A DNA stretch of 64,000 nucleotides from Streptomyces sp. SAT1 (GTDB lineage: Bacteria > Actinomycetota > Actinomycetes > Streptomycetales > Streptomycetaceae): positions 1,502,501 to 1,566,500 of the forward strand of contig NZ_CP015849.1 of the NCBI RefSeq assembly GCF_001654495.1. The letters are read 5' to 3'. The translations under genes were made by a program, and so were the position numbers. Each line of letters starts with the position of its first letter. Within the stretch, counting starts at the first letter, position 1. Positions 7,846 through 16,762 of this stretch are shown piece by piece. The notes beneath the pieces were generated by a model, which saw only the letters and a program-made list of their open reading frames with translations, did no database searches and had not been told where the DNA came from.

Positions 7846-8586
7846 ATGCCTGCAAACTTCCGCATCCCCCGATCCAGTCGTGCCCTGACCCGTACCCACA
7901 AGGCCGCCGTCGCCTCTGTCGCCGCCCTCGGTGCCGCCGCGATCGCCTTCACCGCCGTCCCCGGCGGCGACCACACCACCGCGTCCGCCGACACCGTGGC
8001 GGCCCCGGTGCAGATCGGCTCGCAGCCGGTCAAGGACGTCAAGGCCAGCGTCACCGACCAGCTCGCCGGCACCAGCGTCAAGATCCAGGCCATCGAGGCC
8101 AAGAAGCAGGCCGCCGCGCAGCACAAGGCCCGTACCGCCGCCGCGCAGCACAAGGCCGCGGCCGCGGCCCGCCACAAGGCGGAGGCCGCCCGCAAGGCCG
8201 AGAAGGCCGCCTCCCGGTCCGCCGGGCGTCCCCGCATGGAGCCGGTCGCCGCGGCCACCAGCTACGGCAACAACCTCGACGGCTGGATCCGCAAGTCGCT
8301 GTCGATCATGCGCCAGCACAACATCCCCGGCTCCTACAGCGGCCTGCACCGCAACATCATGCGGGAGTCCTCGGGCAACCCGATGGCCATGAACGGCTGG
8401 GACATCAACGCCCGCAACGGCATACCCTCCAAGGGCCTGCTCCAGGTCATCCAGCCGACCTTCAACACCTACCACGTGCCCGGCACGCCGACGAACATCT
8501 ACGACCCGGTCGCCAACATCACCGCCGCGGCCAACTACGCCGCCCACCGCTACGGCTCGATCGACAACGTCAACAGCGCGTACTGA
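7846..8586 (+). CDS. Secreted lytic transglycosylase (SLT domain)
   Basis: 246 residues. Residues 1-46 contain a basic N-region (RTHK) and hydrophobic core AAVASVAALGAAAIAFTAV, a Sec signal peptide. Residues 75-135 are an Ala/Lys/His-rich helical linker (AAAQHKARTAAAQHKAAAA). The C-terminal 100 residues are the lysozyme-like SLT domain with catalytic Glu in IMRESSGNP and the GLLQVIQPTFNTY motif. It should cleave peptidoglycan glycan strands outside the membrane. The ATG is chosen for GAAGAGG ten to fifteen bases upstream; longer in-frame starts would translate the structured leader. Regulation by that leader RNA is plausible. Confidence 0.92.
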   Translation: MPANFRIPRSSRALTRTHKAAVASVAALGAAAIAFTAVPGGDHTTASADTVAAPVQIGSQPVKDVKASVTDQLAGTSVKIQAIEAKKQAAAQHKARTAAAQHKAAAAARHKAEAARKAEKAASRSAGRPRMEPVAAATSYGNNLDGWIRKSLSIMRQHNIPGSYSGLHRNIMRESSGNPMAMNGWDINARNGIPSKGLLQVIQPTFNTYHVPGTPTNIYDPVANITAAANYAAHRYGSIDNVNSAY

Positions 8587-8625
8587 CCCCAGGGGGTCGG
8601 CGCGGACCTCTGACGGCACGACGCG

Positions 8626-8658
8626 GAAGGGCGGCACCCGGTACGGGTGCCGCCCTTC
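8626..8658. terminator. Bidirectional hairpin terminator
   Basis: A perfect fifteen-pair stem (GAAGGGCGGCACCCG, 8626-8640, and its complement at 8644-8658) with a GTA loop lies between the convergent transglycosylase and FHA-ABC genes. Confidence 0.85.
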
Positions 8659-8740
8659 GCCGCTCTTCGCACGGTGCGCCGCGGTCCCCCGCGGCCCGTG
8701 TCACCGCTCGCGTCTCACCGCGCGCGGGGTGCGCCGGCCG

Positions 8741-11305
8741 TCACTTGCGCATGACCTCCGGCTCGTGGCGGCGCAGGAAGCGCGCCACCAGGAAGCCGCA
8801 GACCACACCGAGCGCGATCAGCGCGGCCATGTCGAGGCTCCAGGCCGAGACCGTGTGGTCCCACAGCGGGTCGGTGCTGGTCGGGTCGTCGACGTTCGGG
8901 GCGATGTTGTTGAGGTCCAGCGTGGTGCCGGCGCCCGCCACCGCCCAGCGCGAGGGCATCAGGTACGAGAACTCGTTGACGCCGAGCGTGCCGTGCAGCG
9001 TGAACAGGCAGCCGGTGAACACGACCTGGATGATCGCGAACATCACCAGCAGCGGCATCGTCTTCTCGGCGGTCTTCACCAGCGAGGAGATGACCAGGCC
9101 CACCATCATCGAGGTGAAGCCGAGCGCCATGATCGGCAGGCACAGCTCGAAGAGCGTGGCACTGCCCAGGACCAGCCCCTTGCCGGGGATCTCCCGGCTG
9201 GAGAAGCCGATCAGGCCGACCATCAGCCCCTGGAGCACGGTGATCAGGCCGAGCACGACGACCTTCGACATCAGGTACGCCGACCGGGACAGGCCGGTGG
9301 CCCGCTCCCGTTCGTAGATCACCCGTTCCTTGATCAGCTCACGCACCGAGTTCGCCGCGCCCGCGAAGCACGCGCCGACCGCGAGGATCAGCAGGACCGT
9401 GGTCGCGGTGCCGTTCGGGGTGGGCAGATGCGTCCGCGAGTTGATCGGGTTGACCAGCAGGCCCTTCTCGTGGTCGATCAGCAGGCTGACCGCGCCGAGC
9501 ACCGCCGGAAGGATCACCGTCAGCGCCAGGAAGCCCTTGTCGGAGACGATCACCGACACATACCGCCGGATCAGGGTCAACAGCTGCGAACCCCATGCCT
9601 GCGGCTTGGGCGGCCTGATGGCCTGCGGCGGCGGCACGGCCGCCGACTGCGGGGCGACCGCGTCGATGTCCGCGGCGTACATCTGGTAGTGCTGCGAGCC
9701 CTTCCAGCGGCCCGCCCAGTCGTAGTCGCGGTAGTTCTCGAACGCCGAGAAGACGTCGGCCCAGCTCTCGTAGCCGAAGAAGTTCAGCGCCTCCTCGGGC
9801 GGACCGAAGTAGGCGACGCTGCCGCCCGGCGCCATCACCAGGAGCTTGTCGCAGATGGCCAGCTCGGCCACCGAGTGGGTGACGACCAGGACGGTGCGGC
9901 CGTCGTCGGCGAGGCCGCGCAGCAGCGTCATCACATCGCGGTCCATGCCCGGGTCGAGGCCGGAGGTCGGCTCGTCCAGGAAGATCAGCGACGGCTTGGT
10001 CAGCAGCTCCAGGGCGACCGAGACGCGCTTGCGCTGGCCGCCGGAGAGCGAGGTGACCTTCTTGTCCTTGTGCGGGTCGAGCTTCAGCTCGCGCAGCACC
10101 TCGTCGATACGGGCGTCGCGCTCGGCGCCCGTGGTGTCGGCCGGGAAGCGCAGCTTGGCCGCGTACTTCAGGGCCTTCTTGACGGTCAGCTCCTTGTGCA
10201 GGATGTCGTCCTGCGGGACCAGACCGATGCGCTGGCGCAGCTCGGCGAACTGCTTGTACAGGTTCCGGTTGTCGTAGAGGACCTCGCCCTGGTCGGCCGG
10301 GCGGTAGCCGGTGAGCGCCTTGAGCAGGGTCGACTTGCCGGAACCGGACGGGCCGATGACCGCGATCAGCGACTTCTCCGGGACGCCGAACGAGACGTCC
10401 TTGAGGATCTGCTTGCCGCCGTCGACCGTGACGGTCAGATGACGGGCGGAGAAGGACACCTCACCGGTGTCGACGAACTCCTCCAGGCGGTCGCCGACGA
10501 TCCGGAACGTCGAGTGGCCGACACCGACGATGTCGGTCGGGCCGAGCGTCGCCGAGCCGCCCTTGGTGATCGGCTGACCGTTGACGTACGTGCCGTTGTG
10601 CGAGCCCAGGTCGCGGATCTCCATGCGGCCGTCGGGCGTCGCGTGGAACTCCGCGTGATTGCGGGAGACCTGGAGGTCGGAGACGACCAGGTCGTTCTCC
10701 AGGGCACGGCCGATGCGCATCACACGGCCCAGGGAGAACTGGTGGAACGTGGTGGGGCTGCGGTCGCCGTGGGCCGGCGGCGCCCCCGCGCCACCACCGG
10801 GGCCCTGCTGCGGCACCGGCTGCTGCGGGATCGCCGCCGCCTGCGGTGCCTGGGCCTGGGCTTGGGCCTGGGCTTGTTGCCAGCCGGCCTGCGGGTCCGG
10901 CTGGACGGCCGGCGGCTGCTGCGCCTGCTGCCCGGCCCAGCCCGCCCCGGCGCCCTGCGCGGCGTAGGGCTGCTGCGCCTGCGGTGCGGCGGCGGCCGCC
11001 GCCGCGGCCGAGAGGTTCAGGCACGGGCCGTCGGTGGCGTTGCCGAGGTGGACGGCCGAACCCGGGCCGATCTCCGTCTGCTGGACCCGCTGCCCCCGCA
11101 CGAACGTGCCGTTGGTGCTGCCGTGGTCCTCGATCACCCAACTGCGGCCGTTGTGGCTGACCGTGGCGTGGCGCCAGGAGACCCTGGCGTCGTCGAATGC
11201 GATGTCACCCTGCGGATCACGGCCGAGGGTGTAGGTCCGGGACGGATCGAGCGTCCAGGTCCGTCCATGTGTTTCCAGTACGAGTTCCGGCACTCCAAGC
11301 CCCAC
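8741..11305 (-). CDS. FHA-domain ABC exporter (FHA-FHA-ATPase-permease fusion)
   Basis: 854 residues. FHA domain 1 at about 10-100 (LGRDPQGD, SWRHATVS, DHGSTNGTFV); a Gln/Ala/Pro-rich linker to about 200; FHA domain 2 at about 205-290 (IGRALENDLVVSD, SRNHAEF, SHNGTYVNGQ); ABC ATPase at about 300-540 with GPSGSGKST, LSGGQRKRV and LIFLDEPTSGLD; ABC-2 type permease with six membrane segments at 600-850. FHA domains bind phosphothreonine, so Ser/Thr kinases probably control this exporter, as for the mycobacterial Rv1747 type. Substrate unknown. GTG at 11305 has GGGGGA seven bases upstream; GTG at 11293 is an alternative. Confidence 0.93.
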   Translation of the reverse strand: MGLGVPELVLETHGRTWTLDPSRTYTLGRDPQGDIAFDDARVSWRHATVSHNGRSWVIEDHGSTNGTFVRGQRVQQTEIGPGSAVHLGNATDGPCLNLSAAAAAAAAPQAQQPYAAQGAGAGWAGQQAQQPPAVQPDPQAGWQQAQAQAQAQAPQAAAIPQQPVPQQGPGGGAGAPPAHGDRSPTTFHQFSLGRVMRIGRALENDLVVSDLQVSRNHAEFHATPDGRMEIRDLGSHNGTYVNGQPITKGGSATLGPTDIVGVGHSTFRIVGDRLEEFVDTGEVSFSARHLTVTVDGGKQILKDVSFGVPEKSLIAVIGPSGSGKSTLLKALTGYRPADQGEVLYDNRNLYKQFAELRQRIGLVPQDDILHKELTVKKALKYAAKLRFPADTTGAERDARIDEVLRELKLDPHKDKKVTSLSGGQRKRVSVALELLTKPSLIFLDEPTSGLDPGMDRDVMTLLRGLADDGRTVLVVTHSVAELAICDKLLVMAPGGSVAYFGPPEEALNFFGYESWADVFSAFENYRDYDWAGRWKGSQHYQMYAADIDAVAPQSAAVPPPQAIRPPKPQAWGSQLLTLIRRYVSVIVSDKGFLALTVILPAVLGAVSLLIDHEKGLLVNPINSRTHLPTPNGTATTVLLILAVGACFAGAANSVRELIKERVIYERERATGLSRSAYLMSKVVVLGLITVLQGLMVGLIGFSSREIPGKGLVLGSATLFELCLPIMALGFTSMMVGLVISSLVKTAEKTMPLLVMFAIIQVVFTGCLFTLHGTLGVNEFSYLMPSRWAVAGAGTTLDLNNIAPNVDDPTSTDPLWDHTVSAWSLDMAALIALGVVCGFLVARFLRRHEPEVMRK

Positions 11306-11338
11306 TGAGTTGTCCCCCGAATTGCCCCCGTCGCGGGG

Positions 11339-11344
11339 AGTCTA
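11339..11344 (-). promoter_or_regulatory. Probable -10 element of the FHA-ABC gene
   Basis: Minus-strand TAGACT matches the TAnnnT consensus 34 bases before the GTG start, with TTCAGC 17 bases further upstream as a poor -35. It would give a leader of about 27 nucleotides containing the GGGGGA ribosome site. Confidence 0.4.
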
Positions 11345-11524
11345 GGGATGTCGAACATCGTGCTGAACTATTCCAGGCTCCGCCCTCTGACCGAAAGCCG
11401 GGCCTTGTCATGAGTAGGTAACGCAGGCAACCGGTCGGTGACGCACGTCCGGTGGAAACGAGGACGGAGTGTGGCATTCACCCCGAGGCGGACATGCGGT
11501 GGCGGCCGCCCGCGCCGCGCGACG

Positions 11525-11587
11525 GACGGTCCGCCGGAAGTGACGGGCGGTCCGTCCGAAGTGACGGACGGTCTGTCCGAGGTACGG
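11525..11587. repeat. Three tandem 21-bp repeats
   Basis: Units at 11525-11545, 11546-11566 and 11567-11587 share the pattern GrCGGTCyGyCCGrAGTGACG. They lie in the 920-base gene-poor gap before serB. Confidence 0.8.
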
Positions 11588-12229
11588 CCACGGGGCTGGG
11601 GTGCGCGGGGCGGGGTGCGGGGCGGGGCGGGGCGGACGCAGGACCGTCACGGACGGAGGCGTCGTCGGTCGCCGCCGCCCTCGTGAGCTGGGCGGTCAGG
11701 GGGGCGGCGGGTGCGGGTGTGTCCGGTTCCGTGGTGGGGCGGGGCGGGCGCGGACGGAGCCACCGGGGTGGCTCCGGGGTGGCTCCGGGGTGGTCACCGA
11801 GGCGGTCGCCGGGGGCGGTGACAGGCGGCGCGGACGGGGCGGACGGAGCGAGCGGTGTGGCCAGGGCGGACGGATGCGGCTCCGGCCCGGGGGCCGCCCG
11901 CTACCACTCGGTGCCACGGCGGGCCGCCCGGTCGCAGGGGCGCTGAGGCGGACTCCGCCGTCGAGATCGCGCCACCCGGCGGGAGGCCATGGCACCGGGT
12001 GCCCCGAGGCGCAGTATCGCGGAGGCCCGTCTTCCCTCCCCCTCCACCATGGCCCGCCGGACGCTCCGGTGGAGCGACCGGGCGCTCCGGTCGAGCGACA
12101 CGCCGTGGGTCCCGGTGCCGTGGCCCGATCGTCGGGCGGCGGTCATCCGGCCGACCCCGAGTGTTCGCTGTCCGCCAGGCGGACCTGAGGGGCAGGAGGC
12201 ACTGGGTGCCGGATACGGTGGAAGGCACC
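11588..12229. other. Gene-poor, low-complexity GC-rich gap
   Basis: Contains three copies of a GGTGGCTCCGGG unit near 11764-11792 and scattered GGGCGGGGCGG tracts. Open frames here are Gly/Arg-rich on both strands with no ribosome sites and no family resemblance, so none is called. Confidence 0.6.
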
Positions 12230-13438
12230 ATGAGTGCTTCGCAGAGTTCCGATGACCTCACCCTTCTCGTCAAGATCTTCGGGAAGGACAGGCCCGGCAT
12301 CACGGCCGGCCTCTTCGACACCCTCGCGGCCTACTCCGTCGACGTGGTCGACATCGAGCAGGTCGTCACCCGCGGCCGGATGGTGCTGTGCGCGCTGGTC
12401 ACCCAGCCGCCCGCCGGTCTCGAGGGCGACCTGCGCGCCACGGTGCACAGCTGGGCCGAGTCGATGAGGATGCAGGCGGAGATCATCTCCGGTCGCGGCG
12501 ACAACCGGCCGCGCGGCCTGGGGCGCTCGCTGGTCACCGTGCTCGGCCATCCGCTCACCGCCGAGGCCACCGCCCAGATCGCGGCACGCATCACCAAGAC
12601 CGGCGGCAACATCGACCGTGTCTTCCGGCTGGCCAAGTACCCGGTGACGGCCGTGGAGTTCGCCGTGTCCGGGGTGGAGACGGAACCGCTGCGCACCGCG
12701 CTGGCGACGGACGCGGCAGCCCTGGGCGTCGATGTCGCGGTCGTCGCGGCGGGCCTGCACCGCCGGGCGCAGCGCCTGGTCGTCATGGACGTGGACTCGA
12801 CCCTCATCCAGGACGAGGTGATCGAGCTGTTCGCCGCGCACGCGGGGTGCGAGGACGAGGTCGCCGAGGTGACGGCCGCCGCGATGCGCGGGGAACTGGA
12901 CTTCGAGCAGTCGCTGCACGCCCGGGTGGCGCTGCTGGCGGGGCTGGACGCCTCGGTGGTGGAGAAGGTGCGCAGCGAGGTGCGGCTCACGCCGGGCGCG
13001 CGGACGCTGATCCGCACGCTGAAGCGCCTCGGCTACCAGGTCGGCGTGGTCTCGGGTGGCTTCACCCAGGTCACGGACGATCTGAAGGACCGGCTCGGGC
13101 TGGACTTCGCGCAGGCCAACACGCTGGAGATAGTCGACGGGAAGCTCACGGGCCGGGTCACGGGCGAGATCGTCGACCGGGCGGGCAAGGCGCGGCTGCT
13201 GCGCCGGTTCGCCGCCGAGGCGGGTGTTCCGCTGGCGCAGACCGTGGCGATCGGTGACGGTGCCAACGACCTGGACATGCTGAACGCGGCGGGCCTCGGG
13301 GTCGCCTTCAACGCCAAGCCGGTGGTGCGCGAGGCGGCGTACACCGCGGTGAACGTGCCCTTCCTCGACACGGTCCTGTACCTGCTCGGCGTGACCCGCG
13401 AAGAGGTCGAGGCGGCGGACGCGCACGAGGAGCGCTGA
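12230..13438 (+). CDS. serB: Phosphoserine phosphatase
   Basis: 402 residues. Two ACT-like regulatory segments (about 8-85 and 98-175; KIFGKDRPGITAGLFDTL marks the first) precede a HAD phosphatase domain: nucleophile D187 and D189 in VMDVDSTLIQ, VSGGF (motif II), Lys in RAGKARLL, and GDGANDLDM (motif III). Hydrolyses O-phosphoserine to serine, the last step of serine synthesis, in the cytoplasm. GGAAGG precedes the ATG; TACGGT eleven bases upstream could be its -10, giving a very short leader. Stand-alone gene followed by a perfect palindrome terminator. Confidence 0.96.
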   Translation: MSASQSSDDLTLLVKIFGKDRPGITAGLFDTLAAYSVDVVDIEQVVTRGRMVLCALVTQPPAGLEGDLRATVHSWAESMRMQAEIISGRGDNRPRGLGRSLVTVLGHPLTAEATAQIAARITKTGGNIDRVFRLAKYPVTAVEFAVSGVETEPLRTALATDAAALGVDVAVVAAGLHRRAQRLVVMDVDSTLIQDEVIELFAAHAGCEDEVAEVTAAAMRGELDFEQSLHARVALLAGLDASVVEKVRSEVRLTPGARTLIRTLKRLGYQVGVVSGGFTQVTDDLKDRLGLDFAQANTLEIVDGKLTGRVTGEIVDRAGKARLLRRFAAEAGVPLAQTVAIGDGANDLDMLNAAGLGVAFNAKPVVREAAYTAVNVPFLDTVLYLLGVTREEVEAADAHEER

Positions 13439-13450
13439 GCTGTCCCCCGC

Positions 13451-13476
13451 CCGTGCGCCCACCGGTGGGCGCACGG
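13451..13476. terminator. 26-bp perfect palindrome after serB
   Basis: CCGTGCGCCCACC followed directly by its complement forms a 13-pair stem without designed loop, 12 bases after the serB stop. Probable terminator hairpin. Confidence 0.75.
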
Positions 13477-13742
13477 ACACCCACCCTGCGGTCATCCTGT
13501 CCGGGGGCGCGCCAGGAGCCTGCTGTGCGCGTCCGCCGGGCGGGGCGTGTCGGCCCGGGTCCAGGCGCGTGGGCCTGACCTGGGCTCGGGCCATGCCCGC
13601 GTTTGTCATGCCCTTGCCGGTCCGGGGCCGCACGGGATCATCCTCGCGCAGGCCCCCCGACCGGGCCCGCGCCGGTGGGGCCCGTACGGGCGAGCCGGTG
13701 CCGGTCGATAGAGGCCGGGTCGCTGCCGTACGAGCCGTACGG

Positions 13743-13980
13743 CACCAGGCCGGGCCCGCGTCGGCCGTGCCGGATCGAGCCGGCGCCGGTCGTCCCCGGG
13801 CCGAACACGGCCCGCGCCGGGCCGCCCCTGGGCCGGGCCGCTGCCGGGTCTACGGTGCCGGGTCTCCCCGTGCGAGCCGCGCGGACCGTGCCCCACCAGG
13901 CCAGGCCCATGCTCGCCGGGCGGAGTCGAGTCCGCGCCGGTCGCCCCCGTCGAACAGGGCCCGCGCCTGTCGTACCGTGC
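13743..13980. repeat. Imperfect direct repeat, 151-bp offset
   Basis: A segment beginning CACCAGGCCGGGCCC at 13743 recurs as CACCAGGCCAGGCCC at 13894; both continue through CGCCGGTCG and GAACA-GGCCCGCGCC elements for about 85 bases. The whole 13477-14039 gap is built of related GCCGGGCC/CCGTACCG words and has no credible gene. Confidence 0.7.
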
Positions 13981-14039
13981 CAAGCCAGGCCATGCCCGTC
14001 GTACCGGGCCGTGCCCGTGCCCGTGCGGGCCGGGGCGGG

Positions 14040-14558
14040 CTACTCCGACGGCGCCCAGTAGTCGGTCAGCGTGGCCACGCCCGGTTCCAGGCTCTTCCAG
14101 GAGCCGTCGAAGGTGACGACGGCGAAGGCTGCGGCCGGGAAGCCGCGGCGGCCCATCCGCTCGCGGGCGTCGTCCTCGGCCGTGCCGGACAGGATCTCGG
14201 CCAGTCCCTGGACGCCCGGGTTGTGGCCGATCAGGACGGCGTTGCGCACATCGTCGGGGGTCTCGTTGAGCACGGCGATCAGCTCGCCGGGCGAGGCATC
14301 GTAGATCCGCTCCTCGTAGACGGTCTTCGGCCGGTCCGGCAGCTCGTGGACGGCGAGCTTCCAGGTCTCCCGGGTCCGGACCGCGGTCGAGCACAGGGCC
14401 AGGTCGAACGGGACACCGGCGTCGGCCAGTCTGCGGCCGGCCACCGCGGCGTCCTTGCGGCCCCGCTCGGCGAGCGGTCGCTCATGGTCGGTCACCTGCG
14501 GCCAGTCGGCTTTCGCATGGCGGAAGAGGACGATCCTGCGGGGTTCTGCGGCGCTCAT
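14040..14558 (-). CDS. SixA-like histidine phosphatase
   Basis: 172 residues of the histidine phosphatase superfamily. RHA at residues 13-15 supplies the phospho-accepting H14, R61 (STAVRTRET) and the second histidine H112 in LIGHNPG complete the pocket. Its small size and lack of a cap domain match SixA, which dephosphorylates phosphohistidine proteins; the real substrate here is unknown. GGGAG lies just before the ATG. It is followed upstream by a 68-residue membrane protein on the same strand. Confidence 0.9.
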   Translation of the reverse strand: MSAAEPRRIVLFRHAKADWPQVTDHERPLAERGRKDAAVAGRRLADAGVPFDLALCSTAVRTRETWKLAVHELPDRPKTVYEERIYDASPGELIAVLNETPDDVRNAVLIGHNPGVQGLAEILSGTAEDDARERMGRRGFPAAAFAVVTFDGSWKSLEPGVATLTDYWAPSE

Positions 14559-14669
14559 GACTCCCAGCTTCGCACGAAACAGGCCATGGGGCGCAGGGAG
14601 TTGACAGGGGCGTCGCGCTGTGGGCGGGCCGGGGACCTGCGCGGACCGTGCCGGTCGGGGGCGTACGGC

Positions 14670-14876
14670 TCAGCGGCCGAGGAGATGCTGGGCGTGCTCC
14701 AGCAGCTGGGTGATCGCGGGCTCGCCGGTTGCCGCATGGGCGTTCGACGGGTTCGATATCAGTACGAGCAGGACGACGAAGGCGAGGGCCGGCAGGGCCA
14801 AGGCCCACCACGGCAACCGGATGTCGACGCCACCCGAGGTCGCCGGGTGGGGCCGGGTCTGCGTACGGGCCGACAT
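14670..14876 (-). CDS. Small single-pass membrane protein
   Basis: 68 residues: a basic, Thr/Pro-rich N-terminus (MSARTQTRPHPATSGG), one strong membrane helix (LPWWALALPALAFVVLLVLI) and a short outer tail with HAATGEPAITQLLEHAQHLL. GGAGG five bases before the ATG supports the start. Similar small proteins are common in Streptomyces; no function known. Confidence 0.75.
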   Translation of the reverse strand: MSARTQTRPHPATSGGVDIRLPWWALALPALAFVVLLVLISNPSNAHAATGEPAITQLLEHAQHLLGR

Positions 14877-15108
14877 GCTTGCCTCCGCTGGTCTTCGGGT
14901 GCTCCGCGGACCGCTGTCCCGCGGCCACACCACGAAGGTACGGAAACGGCGGCCCCCGGCCCATCCGGATTCCCACCCACTTGACCCTGACCCGCACCCC
15001 CTAGGGGACGGGGGGATAGCCCTACCCCCGGGCACCAGCCCTGCCCCCGGACCGCCGCGAGGGGCGCCGGTGAGCACCGGGTGGGAGCCGGGCGCGTGCC
15101 GCCGGGTG

Positions 15109-15228
15109 TCAGGGAGCGACGAGGGTCGCGACGACGGCGATGATCACGAAGATGGCGAAGAACGACCCGAAGACCAGCAGCATCTTCTTCTGGCTGTTCT
15201 TCGGGTTCGGGTCGAGCACAGGCTGCAT
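15109..15228 (-). CDS. 39-residue membrane protein, SGM_5486-family-like
   Basis: Too short for normal ORF calling. It reads MQPVLDPNPKNSQKK then MLLVFGSFFAIFVIIAVVAT and ends LVAP: a hydrophilic N-terminus and one membrane helix. It matches what I recall of the SGM_5486 transporter-associated family, which is found beside MFS permeases, as here (MFS gene 48 bases upstream on the same strand). It probably assists or stabilises that permease; this is inference from association. Confidence 0.8.
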   Translation of the reverse strand: MQPVLDPNPKNSQKKMLLVFGSFFAIFVIIAVVATLVAP

Positions 15229-15276
15229 GGCCCCAGTCTCGCACTCCCGCCCCGCGGAAGTGCGCCGGGGGGCGGC

Positions 15277-16671
15277 TCAGCGCGCCGCCTCCTCCTCGAC
15301 CGTGCGGTCGCGGCCCGCCAGCCAGCCCACCACCATCTGCGGGATCATCAGGCCGCTCATCAGCGCGATGGGCAGGCCCCAGCCGCCGCTGCTCTGGTTC
15401 AGCACACCGACGAGCAGCGGCCCGGGGATGGAGATCAGGTAGCCGGTGCTCTGTGCGAACGCCGACAGCTGGGCCACGCCCGCGCCGGTCCGGGCCCGCA
15501 TGCCGACCATGGTGAGCGCGAGCGGGAAGGCGCAGTTGGAGACGCCGAGGAGGATGGCCCAGGCCCAGGATCCGCCGGACGGGGCGAAGTACAGGCCCGC
15601 GTATCCGGCGAGGCCGCACAGTCCGAGCACGAGGACGATGGGCCCCTGGTGGGGCAGCCGGGTGGCCACGCGCGGGATGACGAAGGCCAGCGGTACGCCC
15701 ATCACCATGGTCACGGCGAGCAGCAGTCCGGCGGTGCCCGCGGACACACCCGCGTCGCGGAAGATCTGCGCCATCCAGCCCATCGTGATGTAGGCGGCGG
15801 TGGCCTGGAGGCCGAAGAAGACGGCCAGGGCCCAGGCGGTACGGCTCCGGGTGATGCGCAGGGCCGGCGCGGGCCGCCCGGCCGCCAGCGTACCGGACAC
15901 GGACGCACCGGACGCGGACGCCTCCCCCTCCGCCGGTTCCCGGTCCTGCCGTACGGCCTCCGGGGTGGCGGCGGGGGCCGGGCCGCGGTCCCGGACCAGC
16001 GGCAGCCACGGGAGCACGGCGGCCAGGGCGAGCGCCGCCCACACGGCCAGGCCGGGCTGCCAGTCGCCGCCGAGCGCGTCGGTCAGCGGCACGGTCGCGG
16101 CGGCGGCGGTCGAGGTGCCCAGGGCGAGGGCCATCGAGTACAGGCCGGTCATGGAGCCGACCCGGTCGGGGAACCAGCGCTTGACGATGACCGGCATCAG
16201 GACGTTGCTGACGGCGATGCCCATCAGGGCGAGGGCGCTGGCGGCCAGGAATCCGGCGGTGCCGCCCGCGTAGGGGCGGATGAGCAGTCCGGCGCCGATG
16301 GCGGCCATGCCCGCGCAGACCACGGCGGCGGGTCCGAACCGGCGGGCGAGCCGGGGGGCCATGACGCCGAAGACCGCGAAGCAGAGCGGGGGCACGGAGG
16401 TGAGCAGTCCGGCGACGCCGCCGCTCATGCCGAGGCCGTCGCGCACCTCTTCGAGGAGCGCGCCGAGGCTGGTGATGGCGGGGCGGAGGTTCAGCGCGGC
16501 CAGCACGATGCCGACGACGACCAGCCGGGTCGCCCACGCGCGCGGGGCGTGCTTCGCCGCGGTCCCGGCCGTCGTCCCGGGTGTCGCCCCGGGCGTCCGG
16601 GCGGCGGCGGGCGCGGCCGGTGCCTGCCGCTCGGTCGGTGTCGTCGTCCGGGTTGATTCCTCACGTGCCAT
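15277..16671 (-). CDS. MFS transporter, CynX/NimT-like
   Basis: 464 residues with about twelve membrane segments. The first 45 residues are a low-complexity Ala/Pro/Thr/Gly tail; the first membrane helix carries the LNLRPAITSLGALL motif typical of the CynX (cyanate/2-nitroimidazole) branch of MFS permeases. The start at 16671 (MAREEST) is preferred to an ATG at 16683: minus-strand TATGAT ends seven bases before it, giving a leaderless message, and the earlier ATG falls inside a perfect operator-like palindrome. The divergent GntR gene probably controls it. Substrate unknown. Confidence 0.9.
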   Translation of the reverse strand: MAREESTRTTTPTERQAPAAPAAARTPGATPGTTAGTAAKHAPRAWATRLVVVGIVLAALNLRPAITSLGALLEEVRDGLGMSGGVAGLLTSVPPLCFAVFGVMAPRLARRFGPAAVVCAGMAAIGAGLLIRPYAGGTAGFLAASALALMGIAVSNVLMPVIVKRWFPDRVGSMTGLYSMALALGTSTAAAATVPLTDALGGDWQPGLAVWAALALAAVLPWLPLVRDRGPAPAATPEAVRQDREPAEGEASASGASVSGTLAAGRPAPALRITRSRTAWALAVFFGLQATAAYITMGWMAQIFRDAGVSAGTAGLLLAVTMVMGVPLAFVIPRVATRLPHQGPIVLVLGLCGLAGYAGLYFAPSGGSWAWAILLGVSNCAFPLALTMVGMRARTGAGVAQLSAFAQSTGYLISIPGPLLVGVLNQSSGGWGLPIALMSGLMIPQMVVGWLAGRDRTVEEEAAR

Positions 16672-16675
16672 GAGG

Positions 16676-16694
16676 CCCATCATAGAATGATGGG
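16676..16694. promoter_or_regulatory. Perfect palindromic operator candidate between MFS and GntR genes
   Basis: CCCATCAT-AGA-ATGATGGG, eight-base arms and a three-base centre. It contains the minus-strand -10 (TATGAT, 16679-16684) of the permease gene and a plus-strand TAGAAT (16683-16688). A GntR/FadR dimer bound here would block both promoters. Confidence 0.7.
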
Positions 16695-16762
16695 ATGATT
16701 AGCTGTCCAGTCCGTCCACAGCCCGGGGCACCCGTCCCGGTCCCCGCGTGCGAAGGTGAGCC

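Noticed and set aside
8729..11308. Plus-strand 859-codon frame
   Set aside because: A mirror of the FHA-ABC gene; His/Arg/Gln-rich composition typical of the antisense frame of a real high-GC gene.
11452..11946. Open frames of 80-195 codons in the serB upstream gap
   Set aside because: Gly/Arg/Ser-rich products without ribosome sites, overlapping frames on both strands, and direct repeats: high-GC shadow ORFs.
13569..14984. Long plus-strand frame of 471 codons
   Set aside because: Runs antisense through the SixA-like gene and the repeat island; composition is that of frame shadows.
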